DNA of 36,319 bases from Chloroflexota bacterium. GTDB taxonomy: Bacteria > Chloroflexota > Anaerolineae > Anaerolineales > Villigracilaceae. A program made the position numbers and the translations under genes. The notes under the pieces are model-generated. The model was not told the DNA's origin and made no database searches. It saw nothing but the letters and a program-made list of their open reading frames with translations. Shown here in pieces: positions 7,702-14,677 of this stretch. The stretch covers positions 1 through 36,319 of the forward strand of contig JAEWVF010000035.1 of assembly GCA_023459215.1 (NCBI GenBank), read 5' to 3'. Position 1 is the stretch's first letter, and every line of letters begins with the position of its first letter.

Positions 7702-8921
7702 TTTTTCTCCTGTAAGATCAAATCGCAAACTTCCCTGACCGCGCCATGCCCGCCGGTTTTTTTGGTCACATAATCGGCGGCGCGCAAAACTTCGGGCTGG
7801 GCATCGGCGACAGCCACCGCCCAACCGGCGACCTCGAAACAGGGAAGATCGTTAATGTCATTGCCAACATAAACCACATGCGCCGGGTCGATGTTACGTT
7901 CCTTCAGCAAATTCAACAGCACCCCGGCCTTGTCATCCAGACCAACCCCGTGGATTGCCTCGACGCGCATCTTTTTGGCGCGCGCTGAAACCACCGAGTT
8001 GACCTCCGAAGACAAAATCACAACCTCGGTGCCAGACTTGCGCAGTTTGGTCATGATCAGGCTATCGCCGCGATTGGCCGCAATCATCTCGCGGCCATCC
8101 TCGCTGACCCAAACGCGGTTATCGGTCAGCACCCCGTCAAAGTCGAGCACCAGCAAATCGACCCACTCCGGCAGCGGACGGCGGGAGCGCCCCGGCGAGA
8201 CCATCTCCAGCCCGCCAAAGGCTACCAGCCACTCATAACGCGCCCAATCGCGCAGGTTGTCGATATCCACCGTAAAATCCGGTTCAATTAGCAGCGGATA
8301 AATCGTCTTGCCGCTCATTGAACCGTTCAAAATGGCCGCCGGGCGAATTGCATCAATATGTCCCGTTTGCCAGTAGACATCGGGGAGGATCTGCCGGGGA
8401 GCATTGTACGGCTCCTCGATTCCGTCCACTGCAAGCAGATTTTGCATCGGACCGTTCTCACCCGAGAGCAGCCGCCACATTTTATGCGGGTTTTGCCCGG
8501 CTGGGACAACGCCCCGCACTGAATCCGCATCCGTATTCTGGAGCAGGATGCGCACCGCATCGTCCACCAACCCGATGGGGCGAATCGGCGAGGTGGGCCG
8601 CAACTGCACGACAACATCCGGGTGGTAATTCTCGTTTTCGGCCAGCCATTTCAGGGCGTGTTCGAACACCGGTAAATCGGTGGTTTTGTCCTGGGCAAAC
8701 TCCGCCGGGCGCAGGAAAGGCGTCTCCGCGCCCCAGGCGCGGGCCACGGCAGCAATCTCCTCGTCGTCTGTGCTGACGATGACCCGCGTCACCAATTCGG
8801 ACTTCAAACCGGCGGCAATGCTCCAGGCAATCAGCGGATAGCCGGCAAAATCGCGAATATTCTTGCGCGGAATTCCCTTCGACCCGCCGCGCGCGGGGAT
8901 GATGGCTAAAACTTCGGTCAT
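7698..8921 (-). CDS. neuA: CMP-nonulosonate cytidylyltransferase fused to HAD (KdsC-like) phosphatase
   Basis: Two-domain protein of 407 residues. The N-terminal part (about 1-225) is a CMP-sialic acid synthetase: IIPARGGSKGIPRKN binds CTP, and QLRPTSPIR and VSTDDEEIA are also typical. It activates the sugar acid as CMP-sugar. The C-terminal part (about 250-407) is a KdsC-type HAD phosphatase: LDFDGVLTDN, SSEVN, and GNDINDLPCF carry its catalytic and metal-binding acids. The same order is found in vertebrate CMAS. A phosphatase domain suggests the sugar may be made as a 9-phosphate and dephosphorylated before activation. Its start codon lies in a 7-bp repeat array and has only a weak ribosome-binding site, so the exact start is less certain. 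Confidence 0.93.
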   Translation of the reverse strand: MTEVLAIIPARGGSKGIPRKNIRDFAGYPLIAWSIAAGLKSELVTRVIVSTDDEEIAAVARAWGAETPFLRPAEFAQDKTTDLPVFEHALKWLAENENYHPDVVVQLRPTSPIRPIGLVDDAVRILLQNTDADSVRGVVPAGQNPHKMWRLLSGENGPMQNLLAVDGIEEPYNAPRQILPDVYWQTGHIDAIRPAAILNGSMSGKTIYPLLIEPDFTVDIDNLRDWARYEWLVAFGGLEMVSPGRSRRPLPEWVDLLVLDFDGVLTDNRVWVSEDGREMIAANRGDSLIMTKLRKSGTEVVILSSEVNSVVSARAKKMRVEAIHGVGLDDKAGVLLNLLKERNIDPAHVVYVGNDINDLPCFEVAGWAVAVADAQPEVLRAADYVTKKTGGHGAVREVCDLILQEKK

Positions 8922-8996
8922 TCGTTACTCGTTATTCGAAATTCGTTACGCGATACTCGAAATCCGTTACCGAATTTTCGAATATCGAATATCGTT
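8920..8996. repeat. Tandem 7-bp repeat array (11 degenerate units)
   Basis: Eleven consecutive 7-base units read ATTCGTT, ACTCGTT, ATTCGAA, ATTCGTT, ACGCGAT, ACTCGAA, ATCCGTT, ACCGAAT, TTTCGAA, TATCGAA, TATCGTT. CG at unit positions 4-5 is kept in all but one. The array fills nearly the whole gap between the SDR and CMP-transferase genes and includes two bases of the latter's start codon. Confidence 0.85.
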
Positions 8997-9001
8997 TTTT
9001 T

Positions 9002-9835
9002 TTACCACGCCGTCCAGCCGCCATCCACAACCACGTTGTTGCCGGTCATGTAGGATGAAGCATCCGAAGCGAGGAACAATAAAGCGCCGTTCATTTCGTC
9101 TTTTTTGGCCATGCGGCCCAAAATCGTCTTGGCGGCATAATTTTTGGCAAAAAGCTCATCGTGATTGTTATAAACGCCGCCCGGCGTAAGCATATTAACG
9201 CGGATTTCTGTCTCCATGTAATACGCGGCCAGGTACTTGGTAAAACCGACAATCCCGGCCTTGGTGACAGTGTAGTAAACCGGCTTGAAGGCTGGCTGGG
9301 AACCGTCCGCTTTGCGGTAGATGCGCTGATCGGGGCCGTTCAGCCCGTAAGTCGAGCAGATATTGATGATGCTGCCTTTCTTGCCCTGGGCGACCATCTG
9401 CTTGACCACCGCCTGGGTGACGAGAAAGGTCCCGGTCAGGTTGACGTTCAGGGCGGCATTCCACTGCTCGAGCGGATACTCTTCGAATTTGCCGGGAGCA
9501 ATCCCTTTGCTGACGGCATCCGGGTCGAATTTGGGGTCGAGTGCAGCGCTGTTGACCAGCACATCGATGCGCCCAAGTTCCGCGACAACTTTCTCAACCA
9601 TCGCATTGACCGATTCCGGGCTGGTGATATCGATGGCGACACCCAGGGCTTTGTACCCGGCCTTGACCAAATCCGCGGCAACGGTGGCGCACTTCTCAGC
9701 GTTGAGATCGACCACGGCAACGGCAGCCCCGGCCTCGGCCAGGGTGCGGCAGAATTCTGTCCCGAGCAGGCCAATCCCACCGGTGATAATCGCCACCCGG
9801 CCAGTTAAATCGAATTTTTCTTGAATTTTTGGCAT
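9002..9835 (-). CDS. Short-chain dehydrogenase/reductase (PtmA-like by context)
   Basis: NAD(P)-dependent oxidoreductase of 277 residues with a Rossmann fold. The cofactor motif is TGGIGLLG (about 18-25), followed by NSAA. The catalytic Ser is in NICSTYG, and Tyr and Lys are in YTVTK, with an insertion between Ser and Tyr. The C-terminal end NNVVVDGGWTAW is typical of classical SDRs. AGGAGAT sits 5 bases before the ATG. It directly precedes a CMP-sugar synthetase and neuB, an arrangement similar to the SDR PtmA beside PtmB in Campylobacter flagellin glycan loci. A role in making or modifying the sugar precursor is therefore likely, but the substrate cannot be read. Confidence 0.88.
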   Translation of the reverse strand: MPKIQEKFDLTGRVAIITGGIGLLGTEFCRTLAEAGAAVAVVDLNAEKCATVAADLVKAGYKALGVAIDITSPESVNAMVEKVVAELGRIDVLVNSAALDPKFDPDAVSKGIAPGKFEEYPLEQWNAALNVNLTGTFLVTQAVVKQMVAQGKKGSIINICSTYGLNGPDQRIYRKADGSQPAFKPVYYTVTKAGIVGFTKYLAAYYMETEIRVNMLTPGGVYNNHDELFAKNYAAKTILGRMAKKDEMNGALLFLASDASSYMTGNNVVVDGGWTAW

Positions 9836-9856
9836 AAATTATCTCCTGCCCTCCCT

Positions 9857-9898
9857 ACCTCCCCATTTTCGACTGTAGTTCGTCGAAAATGGGGAGGT
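9857..9898. repeat. Perfect 17-bp hairpin between GT-C and SDR genes
   Basis: Bases 9857-9873 are perfectly inverted at 9882-9898 with an 8-base loop. A GC-rich tail (GCGTTAGCGCC) runs from about 9903 to 9913. It sits inside the operon, lacks a T-run at its base, and looks like a dispersed palindromic repeat. It could also stabilise or attenuate the transcript. Confidence 0.65.
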
Positions 9899-9920
9899 GG
9901 CGCGTTAGCGCCGGGTGGGG

Positions 9921-11525
9921 TTATGGTATTCCGTAAAGCACATTCCCCTGCGATTTTTCGAGCAGGGTCAGGCCGTCGAATTGTAACGCGATTTCATCGC
10001 CAAAGGCATCTTCGATATCAGAAACATCGAAGAGGGCCAGCACAGCCCGTCCGGCGAGCAGTTCCGCGCGCATCTCAGCCAGGGACTGTTCATAACCGCT
10101 GCGCGCCTGCCCACTGACCGGGTTGACGCGGGACGGGATGACGCGGCTGGCGCGCCCGGTGACGAGATAAACCGCCGGGGGTGAATTGCTGTAAATGGCG
10201 ATATCCGGCGGCAGGTCTTTGATGATCGCCAGCACATTCATCTGCCGCCAACGCCAGGAGGCATAGCCCAGGCCGTCGATTTCGCGCAGTTCAGTCAGGG
10301 ATTGTTGAAAGTTGAAAGTTGAAAGGACGAGGACAACAACAACGAGAGATTGAACCGCCAAGAACGCAAAGTTCGCGAAGAAATCATTAAAAAACTTTGC
10401 GTTCTTGGCGGCCTTCGCGGTTCGATAAATTATCGCAACCAGCAAAACCATCCACGAAACATACAGCGGGGAGAGAATGCGGTGCTGGAATTTGGTGCTG
10501 GCATCGAAGAAACTCATCGAGAACAACACCGCACCAAGGTAGCCGAAAACGTACAGGGCGGTGGTGAACGTAATGGGGTTGGGTGATTGGGTGATTGGGT
10601 GATTGGATGAACGAAAGAGCGAATTCCAGGCATTTACGGCCAGCCAGGCCAACAAAAACAAGGCGAAAATTATCAAAAATGCGCTCAACGCGCCCGAGCG
10701 GAACAACCATTCCTGCCAGGCCTGGAAGGGGGTCAGGAAGTCGGCCACATTCCACAGGCCGGTGCGGATGTTCGAGATTTGAATCAGGTTGAATTGCATC
10801 CCGCGGTTAGTGGCCGATTCGGCAACCAGGCTGTTGCGGACAAACCAGGCCGCGATCGGCGGGACGGCTCCGGCCAGGAATTGGGCAATCCTGATGAAAC
10901 GAGAGCGCCAATCGGGCTGGAAAAGGAAAATCGCAACCAGGAAGGTGGCAATCAGGGCCAGACCGGAATAACGGGTGAGGAAAGCCAATCCGGTCAGAAA
11001 GCCGGTAACGAGTAAGGAGGTTCGGGTAACAAGTTTCGGGCTATCGGGCTTGAGCGAATCATGGAAAGATAAAAAGGATAAGAGCGAAAAGAATAAAAAG
11101 AGCGGTTCACTCAACACCTGGGCATGGATGCGCAGCAATTGGGCATTTGTGCCAAAGAGCAGGGCCAGGAAGATGCCAGCCGCCTGCGATTTGGTCATCC
11201 GAAAGCCGAGCAGGCCGATCAGCCCGGTGTTGGCGGCAAAGAGCAGGATGTGCAGCACGCGCGCACCGCGATAGGGATCCAGGCCCAGCAGGCCGATTCC
11301 GCTCAGGGTCAGCGACAAAAGCGGCGGGTAGTGCGTAACCGCTTCCAGCTCACTATCCAGCCAAACATCGCTGTAGCCGGTTCCGGCCAGCAGCGAACGC
11401 GCCCCGCCGATATAGGCAGCGGAATCGTTCGTCAGCCCAAGTCCGGCCGGGGTGGCGTACCAAAGCGCAAATCCGGCGGCGAGGGAAATGAGGAGGAGTA
11501 AAGAGAAATAAGGGATGCGGGACAA
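9921..11525 (-). CDS. GT-C (PMT/ArnT-like) membrane glycosyltransferase containing repeat inserts
   Basis: A 534-residue polytopic protein with roughly 10-12 helices. The first external loop carries TNDSAAYIGGARSLL and, further on, THYPPLL, matching GT-C transferases in which an acidic residue after helix 1 is catalytic. Such enzymes move a sugar from a lipid-phosphate donor to protein or lipid on the outer face of the membrane. The start is TTG with no clear ribosome-binding site. Four repeat blocks lie in its coding sequence (11007-11048, 10581-10604, 10352-10424, 10304-10324); they encode loop segments such as NHPITQSPNPIT and RTAKAAKNAKF without breaking the frame. It appears to be the first gene of the nonulosonate operon. 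Donor and acceptor are unknown. Confidence 0.8.
   Translation of the reverse strand: MSRIPYFSLLLLISLAAGFALWYATPAGLGLTNDSAAYIGGARSLLAGTGYSDVWLDSELEAVTHYPPLLSLTLSGIGLLGLDPYRGARVLHILLFAANTGLIGLLGFRMTKSQAAGIFLALLFGTNAQLLRIHAQVLSEPLFLFFSLLSFLSFHDSLKPDSPKLVTRTSLLVTGFLTGLAFLTRYSGLALIATFLVAIFLFQPDWRSRFIRIAQFLAGAVPPIAAWFVRNSLVAESATNRGMQFNLIQISNIRTGLWNVADFLTPFQAWQEWLFRSGALSAFLIIFALFLLAWLAVNAWNSLFRSSNHPITQSPNPITFTTALYVFGYLGAVLFSMSFFDASTKFQHRILSPLYVSWMVLLVAIIYRTAKAAKNAKFFNDFFANFAFLAVQSLVVVVLVLSTFNFQQSLTELREIDGLGYASWRWRQMNVLAIIKDLPPDIAIYSNSPPAVYLVTGRASRVIPSRVNPVSGQARSGYEQSLAEMRAELLAGRAVLALFDVSDIEDAFGDEIALQFDGLTLLEKSQGNVLYGIP
10304..10324. repeat. Three exact copies of a 7-bp unit inside the GT-C gene
   Basis: GTTGAAA occurs three times in tandem (21 bases). 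On the coding strand this encodes part of LSTFNFQQ at the end of a hydrophobic helix. Confidence 0.85.
10352..10426. repeat. Palindromic repeat inside the GT-C coding sequence
   Basis: A perfect 19-bp inverted repeat (10355-10373 with 10393-10411) encloses a 19-base loop; the outer bases GAACCG and CGGTTC also pair after a 9-base offset. On the coding strand the arms encode RTAKAAKNAKF and FFANFAFLAV, between two predicted helices. Confidence 0.85.
10581..10604. repeat. Three exact copies of an 8-bp unit inside the GT-C gene
   Basis: GGGTGATT is repeated three times (24 bases). The coding strand reads through it as NHPITQSPN, in a loop between two predicted helices. Confidence 0.9.
11007..11048. 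repeat. Degenerate 7-bp array inside the GT-C gene
   Basis: Six units read AACGAGT, AAGGAGG, TTCGGGT, AACAAGT, TTCGGGC, TATCGGG (42 bases). They match the style of the array at 8920-8996 read on the other strand. The coding strand gives the loop segment PDSPKLVTRTSLLV. Confidence 0.65.
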
Positions 11526-11530
11526 AGGTT

Positions 11531-11536
11531 TTTATA
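11531..11536 (-). promoter_or_regulatory. Candidate -10 element immediately before the GT-C TTG start
   Basis: TATAAA on the minus strand ends only 5 bases before the TTG start codon. If used, it would give a leaderless or near-leaderless transcript. No good -35 is seen. Confidence 0.25.
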
Positions 11537-11543
11537 ATGCCCG

Positions 11544-11594
11544 CGGATGAGAATTGCGCGTTCCTGCTCTAGAAAAAAGCGCAATTCTCATCCG
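11544..11594. repeat. 16-bp inverted repeat upstream of the GT-C operon
   Basis: Bases 11544-11559 are perfectly inverted at 11579-11594 with a 19-base loop. The stem is not followed by a T-run, so a repeat element or regulatory structure is more likely than a terminator. Confidence 0.7.
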
Positions 11595-11607
11595 TAACGG
11601 GTATAGT

Positions 11608-11654
11608 CCGCTTCAGCGGGCTTTGCAGGATAGCCGGGGGATTAATCCCCCGGC
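11608..11654. repeat. Dispersed-type palindromes (CCGCT/AGCGG and GCCGGGGGATTAAT...)
   Basis: A short stem CCGCT/AGCGG (11608-11619) is followed by a perfect 22-base palindrome at 11633-11654 centred on ATTAAT. This GC-rich form resembles dispersed intergenic repeats common in some environmental bacteria. Copy number elsewhere cannot be judged from one window. Confidence 0.65.
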
Positions 11655-11680
11655 GTTGGGCAGGAAGGATAAAAGCCATT

Positions 11681-11720
11681 AAAAAGGCCCACCCGTCCCA
11701 GTCAAAGCGGCGGGTGGGCC
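11681..11720 (-). terminator. Rho-independent terminator of the SAT/APS kinase gene
   Basis: On the minus strand the perfect 10-bp stem GGCCCACCCG/CGGGTGGGCC (11711-11720 with 11686-11695) is followed by five T. It begins 9 bases after the stop codon. Confidence 0.88.
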
Positions 11721-11729
11721 GGGGAAATC

Positions 11730-13454
11730 TTATTGTTTGAGCAGGAAGCCCTGTTCGAGCAGGTAAGCGATAACCTTGCGAGCGTTCTCTTCGGGAGTCA
11801 CGCCGGAGCCTTGCAGGGTGATTTCGGGGTCAATCGGGGGTTCGTAGGGATCATCGACGCCGGTAAAGCCCATCGGCTTGCCGTCCTGCATGGCCTGGCG
11901 GGCCTTGGCGTACAGGCCCTTCACATCGCGCTGTTCGCAGACTTCAACCGGGGTATCCATGTAAACCATGATGAAGTTTTCGCCAACCATCTTGCGGGCT
12001 TCGTTGCGGGCCGCGCGGTAGGGGCTGATGGCCGCGCAGATGACCGCGCCGCCGTGGCGGGAGATTTCGCTGGCGACAAAGCCGATGCGCAGGATGTTGG
12101 TGTCGCGATCTTCCTTGCTGAAGCCGAGGCCTTTGCTAAGGTGGGTGCGGACAACGTCGCCATCCAGGACGGTGGCTTCGCGGCCGTATTCAAGCATCAG
12201 TTCAGTCAAAATCTGGGTGGTGGCGCTCTTGCCCGAGCCGCTCAAACCGGTGAACCACAGGCAGAAGCCCTGCTTGTGGCGCGGCGGATAGCTCTGGCGC
12301 AGGATTTCGGCGGTTTCGGGGCGGGTAAACCACTCGGGCAGCAATTTGCCCTTGGCGAGATAGTCGTCGCGCACCTGGGTGCCGGAGATATTCAGGGTCT
12401 TCGCGCCCGCCGGGACATCTTTCTGCTCGACATAGCGGTCCTCGTCGGGGAGATAAACCAGCATTTCAAACGGAACCATCTTGACGCCGAGTTCGGCTTC
12501 ATGCTCGGTCATCAGCGTTTGGGCATCGTAGGGGCCGTAGAAGGGCTTGCCGGCGCTGTCATTGCCGGGGCCGGCATGGTCGCGGCCCACAATGAAGTGG
12601 TTCGCACCGTGGTTGCGGCGGATGATGGCGTGCAGCAGGGCTTCCTTGGGGCCAGCCATGCGCATTGCCAGCGGCAGCAGGCTCAACAGGGTATCTTCTT
12701 TGCTATAGTAATTCTCAACCAGGGCCTTGTAAGTGCGGGTGCGGGTGTAGTGATCGACATCGCCGGGTTTGGTCATACCCACCACCGGGTGGACAATCAG
12801 CGAACCCTTGACCGCCGCCGCGGCGCGCTTGGTCAGTTCTTCGTGGATGCGGTGCAGCGGGTTGCGGGTCTGGAAAGCAACCACGTTATTGTTGCCCATT
12901 GCTTCAAGTTTTTCGCGCACCTGGGTCGGGGTGTGGCGCAGGTCGACGAAATCATGGTACTTGGGCATATTCAGCACCTTGAGCGGGCCGCTGATGCAAA
13001 CCTTGCCCCAGCGCGCCATTTCCGAAACCATCGGGTGCTTGGGATCGTTGCTACCGTAGGCCAGGTTGCCCTCGACCTGGGCATCCCAGTGGAAAACTTC
13101 GTCCAGTTCCATAACGGCGATAATGTCGTTGTTGGCATTGCGCAGCACCAACGATTCGCCCACGGTCGGCAGTTCAGCCGGGTCAGCGGTCAGGGTGATG
13201 GGCAGGGGCCACAGGGTCCCATCCGCGAGGCGCATCTTGTGCAAAACGCTCTCGTAATCGGCTTTGCCCATGAAGGTAGTCAGCGGTGAAAAACCGCCGC
13301 TGGCGAGCAGTTCCAGGTCGCACAGGGCGCGCATTGAAATTTTGATGGAAGGCAGTTTGGCTGCCTGGGCGAGCAGCGCTTCGCGTTCCGCGCCCGTCGC
13401 GATCAAGTTGACCAGTGTACCGCCATAAGGGGCGATCAGATTGGCTTTCGACAT
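11730..13454 (-). CDS. sat-cysC: Bifunctional sulfate adenylyltransferase / adenylylsulfate kinase
   Basis: Makes PAPS from sulfate in two ATP-using steps. The 574-residue protein has an ATP sulfurylase domain (about 1-390) with QTRNPLHRIHEEL and VGRDHAGPG, the nucleotide and sulfate-binding motifs. The APS kinase domain (about 395-574) has the P-loop GLSGSGKS, VLDGDVVR and ISPYRAARNEAR. Both active sites look complete. The start follows AGGAG by 8 bases. It has its own promoter and terminator, so it is probably transcribed alone, next to the glycan operon that contains a PAPS-using sulfotransferase. A role in supplying sulfation is therefore more likely than a purely assimilatory one, but both are possible. 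Confidence 0.96.
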   Translation of the reverse strand: MSKANLIAPYGGTLVNLIATGAEREALLAQAAKLPSIKISMRALCDLELLASGGFSPLTTFMGKADYESVLHKMRLADGTLWPLPITLTADPAELPTVGESLVLRNANNDIIAVMELDEVFHWDAQVEGNLAYGSNDPKHPMVSEMARWGKVCISGPLKVLNMPKYHDFVDLRHTPTQVREKLEAMGNNNVVAFQTRNPLHRIHEELTKRAAAAVKGSLIVHPVVGMTKPGDVDHYTRTRTYKALVENYYSKEDTLLSLLPLAMRMAGPKEALLHAIIRRNHGANHFIVGRDHAGPGNDSAGKPFYGPYDAQTLMTEHEAELGVKMVPFEMLVYLPDEDRYVEQKDVPAGAKTLNISGTQVRDDYLAKGKLLPEWFTRPETAEILRQSYPPRHKQGFCLWFTGLSGSGKSATTQILTELMLEYGREATVLDGDVVRTHLSKGLGFSKEDRDTNILRIGFVASEISRHGGAVICAAISPYRAARNEARKMVGENFIMVYMDTPVEVCEQRDVKGLYAKARQAMQDGKPMGFTGVDDPYEPPIDPEITLQGSGVTPEENARKVIAYLLEQGFLLKQ

Positions 13455-13499
13455 GAATTGTTCTCCTGATTTTCAATATTCAGTTGTTGAATTTTGGCT

Positions 13500-13508
13500 A
13501 TTATATCA
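13500..13508 (-). promoter_or_regulatory. Extended -10 promoter of the SAT/APS kinase gene
   Basis: TGATATAAT on the minus strand combines the TGn extension with a consensus -10. It predicts a leader of about 40 bases with AGGAG before the ATG. A -35 hexamer at normal spacing is not obvious. Confidence 0.6.
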
Positions 13509-13613
13509 CGCTCGGAATAACAAGCCAGCCTGTTTTCTACCGATTTTCCGGGATGGTTAATCAATCTGCTTTCGTTCGGTTTTTAAATTTGTCAAGATTG
13601 GCAGGGAAGCGCG

Positions 13614-13622
13614 TGCTATAAT
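13614..13622 (+). promoter_or_regulatory. Extended -10 promoter of the PrsW-cyclase operon
   Basis: TGCTATAAT, an extended -10, ends 49 bases before the PrsW ATG. TTGTCA at 13589-13594 is 22 bases away, too far for a normal -35, so the extended -10 probably does the work. Confidence 0.6.
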
Positions 13623-13671
13623 TTTTTATATCCTGCCACCCATTTACATCTTGTCGTCCAAAGGAGATTTT

Positions 13672-14664
13672 ATGGTTGCCCTACTCGCTGCGTTGTTTTT
13701 TGGATTCATGCCCTGTTTCCTGTACGCTTATATTCTTTATTGGCTCGACCGCTACGAAAAAGAACCCAAAATCCTGCTCGGCGCAGTTTTCATGTGGGGC
13801 GTGGTAGTTGCCGCTGGCGGATCCTACGTGCTTAATTCCCTTTTCGGGCTGACCATTTTTGGACTGACAGGTTCAGAAGGCCTGGCGAGCGTGGCTGGCG
13901 CCACCATCAGCGCGCCCCTGGTCGAAGAAACATTGAAAGGGATGGCCGTGCTGGTGGTCTTCCTGATTTTCCGCCACGAATTCGACTCGATCCTGGATGG
14001 CATCGTCTACGCCGGCATCGCCGCCCTGGGATTTGCCGCCACCGAAAACAGCATCTACATCTGGCGCGGATTCGCCAGCGATGGCTGGGGCGGATTAGCC
14101 ACCCTCGTTTTCATTCGCGTGATCCTGGTCGGGTGGCAGCACCCGTTCTATACCGCCTTTATCGGCATCGGCCTGGCGATGGCCCGCACCAACCGCAACG
14201 GTTTTGTCAAAGTCATCGCCCCGCTGGCTGGTTGGGGACTGGCGATGTTCACCCACTCGATGCACAATTTCCTGGCTTCCGTGCCGCTGCTCGGGGAACT
14301 GACCTGCCTGCTCGGCTCCTTCCTGGATTGGATTGGCGTTTTCTTCATGTTCCTGTTCATCCTGTGGGCCACCTGGATCGAGCAGAAAAACATCATCCTG
14401 CATCTGCGCGAGGAAGTACAAATGGGAATCATCAGCGCAGAACAGTATCGAACCGCCTGCTCGGCCTGGGCCCAATCCTTTGCCTGGGTCACATCCATTT
14501 TCAGCGGTAAGTTCATGGCAACATCCCGCTTCTACCAGGTGATTGGCGAACTGGCCCACAAGAAGGAACAACTGCGCAAACACGGCGAAGAAAGCGGCAA
14601 CAGCGCCCTGGTGCAAAAATATCGCGCTGAATTATCGCACCTGGCCCCCAAGGCGCAATCCTAA
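13672..14664 (+). CDS. PrsW-family intramembrane protease
   Basis: A 330-residue membrane protein with about eight hydrophobic helices. It carries the PrsW pattern of a Glu-Glu pair in VEETLKG, then FAATENSIY, then HPFYTAFIGIGLA, then HSMHNF; these acidic and His residues form the proposed catalytic site. In Bacillus, PrsW cleaves an anti-sigma factor within the membrane. The C-terminal 80 residues are soluble and helical. The ATG at 13672 is chosen because AAGGAG lies 5 bases upstream; a TTG at 13651 is rejected. It is followed 13 bases later by a membrane adenylate cyclase, a possible partner or substrate, but no anti-sigma gene is nearby. Confidence 0.87.
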   Translation: MVALLAALFFGFMPCFLYAYILYWLDRYEKEPKILLGAVFMWGVVVAAGGSYVLNSLFGLTIFGLTGSEGLASVAGATISAPLVEETLKGMAVLVVFLIFRHEFDSILDGIVYAGIAALGFAATENSIYIWRGFASDGWGGLATLVFIRVILVGWQHPFYTAFIGIGLAMARTNRNGFVKVIAPLAGWGLAMFTHSMHNFLASVPLLGELTCLLGSFLDWIGVFFMFLFILWATWIEQKNIILHLREEVQMGIISAEQYRTACSAWAQSFAWVTSIFSGKFMATSRFYQVIGELAHKKEQLRKHGEESGNSALVQKYRAELSHLAPKAQS

Positions 14665-14677
14665 TCGAAAGGATTTC

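Noticed and set aside
6751..11048. CRISPR array in the repeat-rich glycan operon
   Set aside because: Repeats are 7-8 bp, directly adjacent and degenerate, with no spacers of constant length and no cas genes.
11733..13289. A 518-codon open frame on the plus strand opposite the SAT/APS kinase gene
   Set aside because: It is antisense to a complete, well-conserved gene, has low-complexity Ala/Gly/His/Val content and no domain. GC-rich codon bias leaves such frames open.
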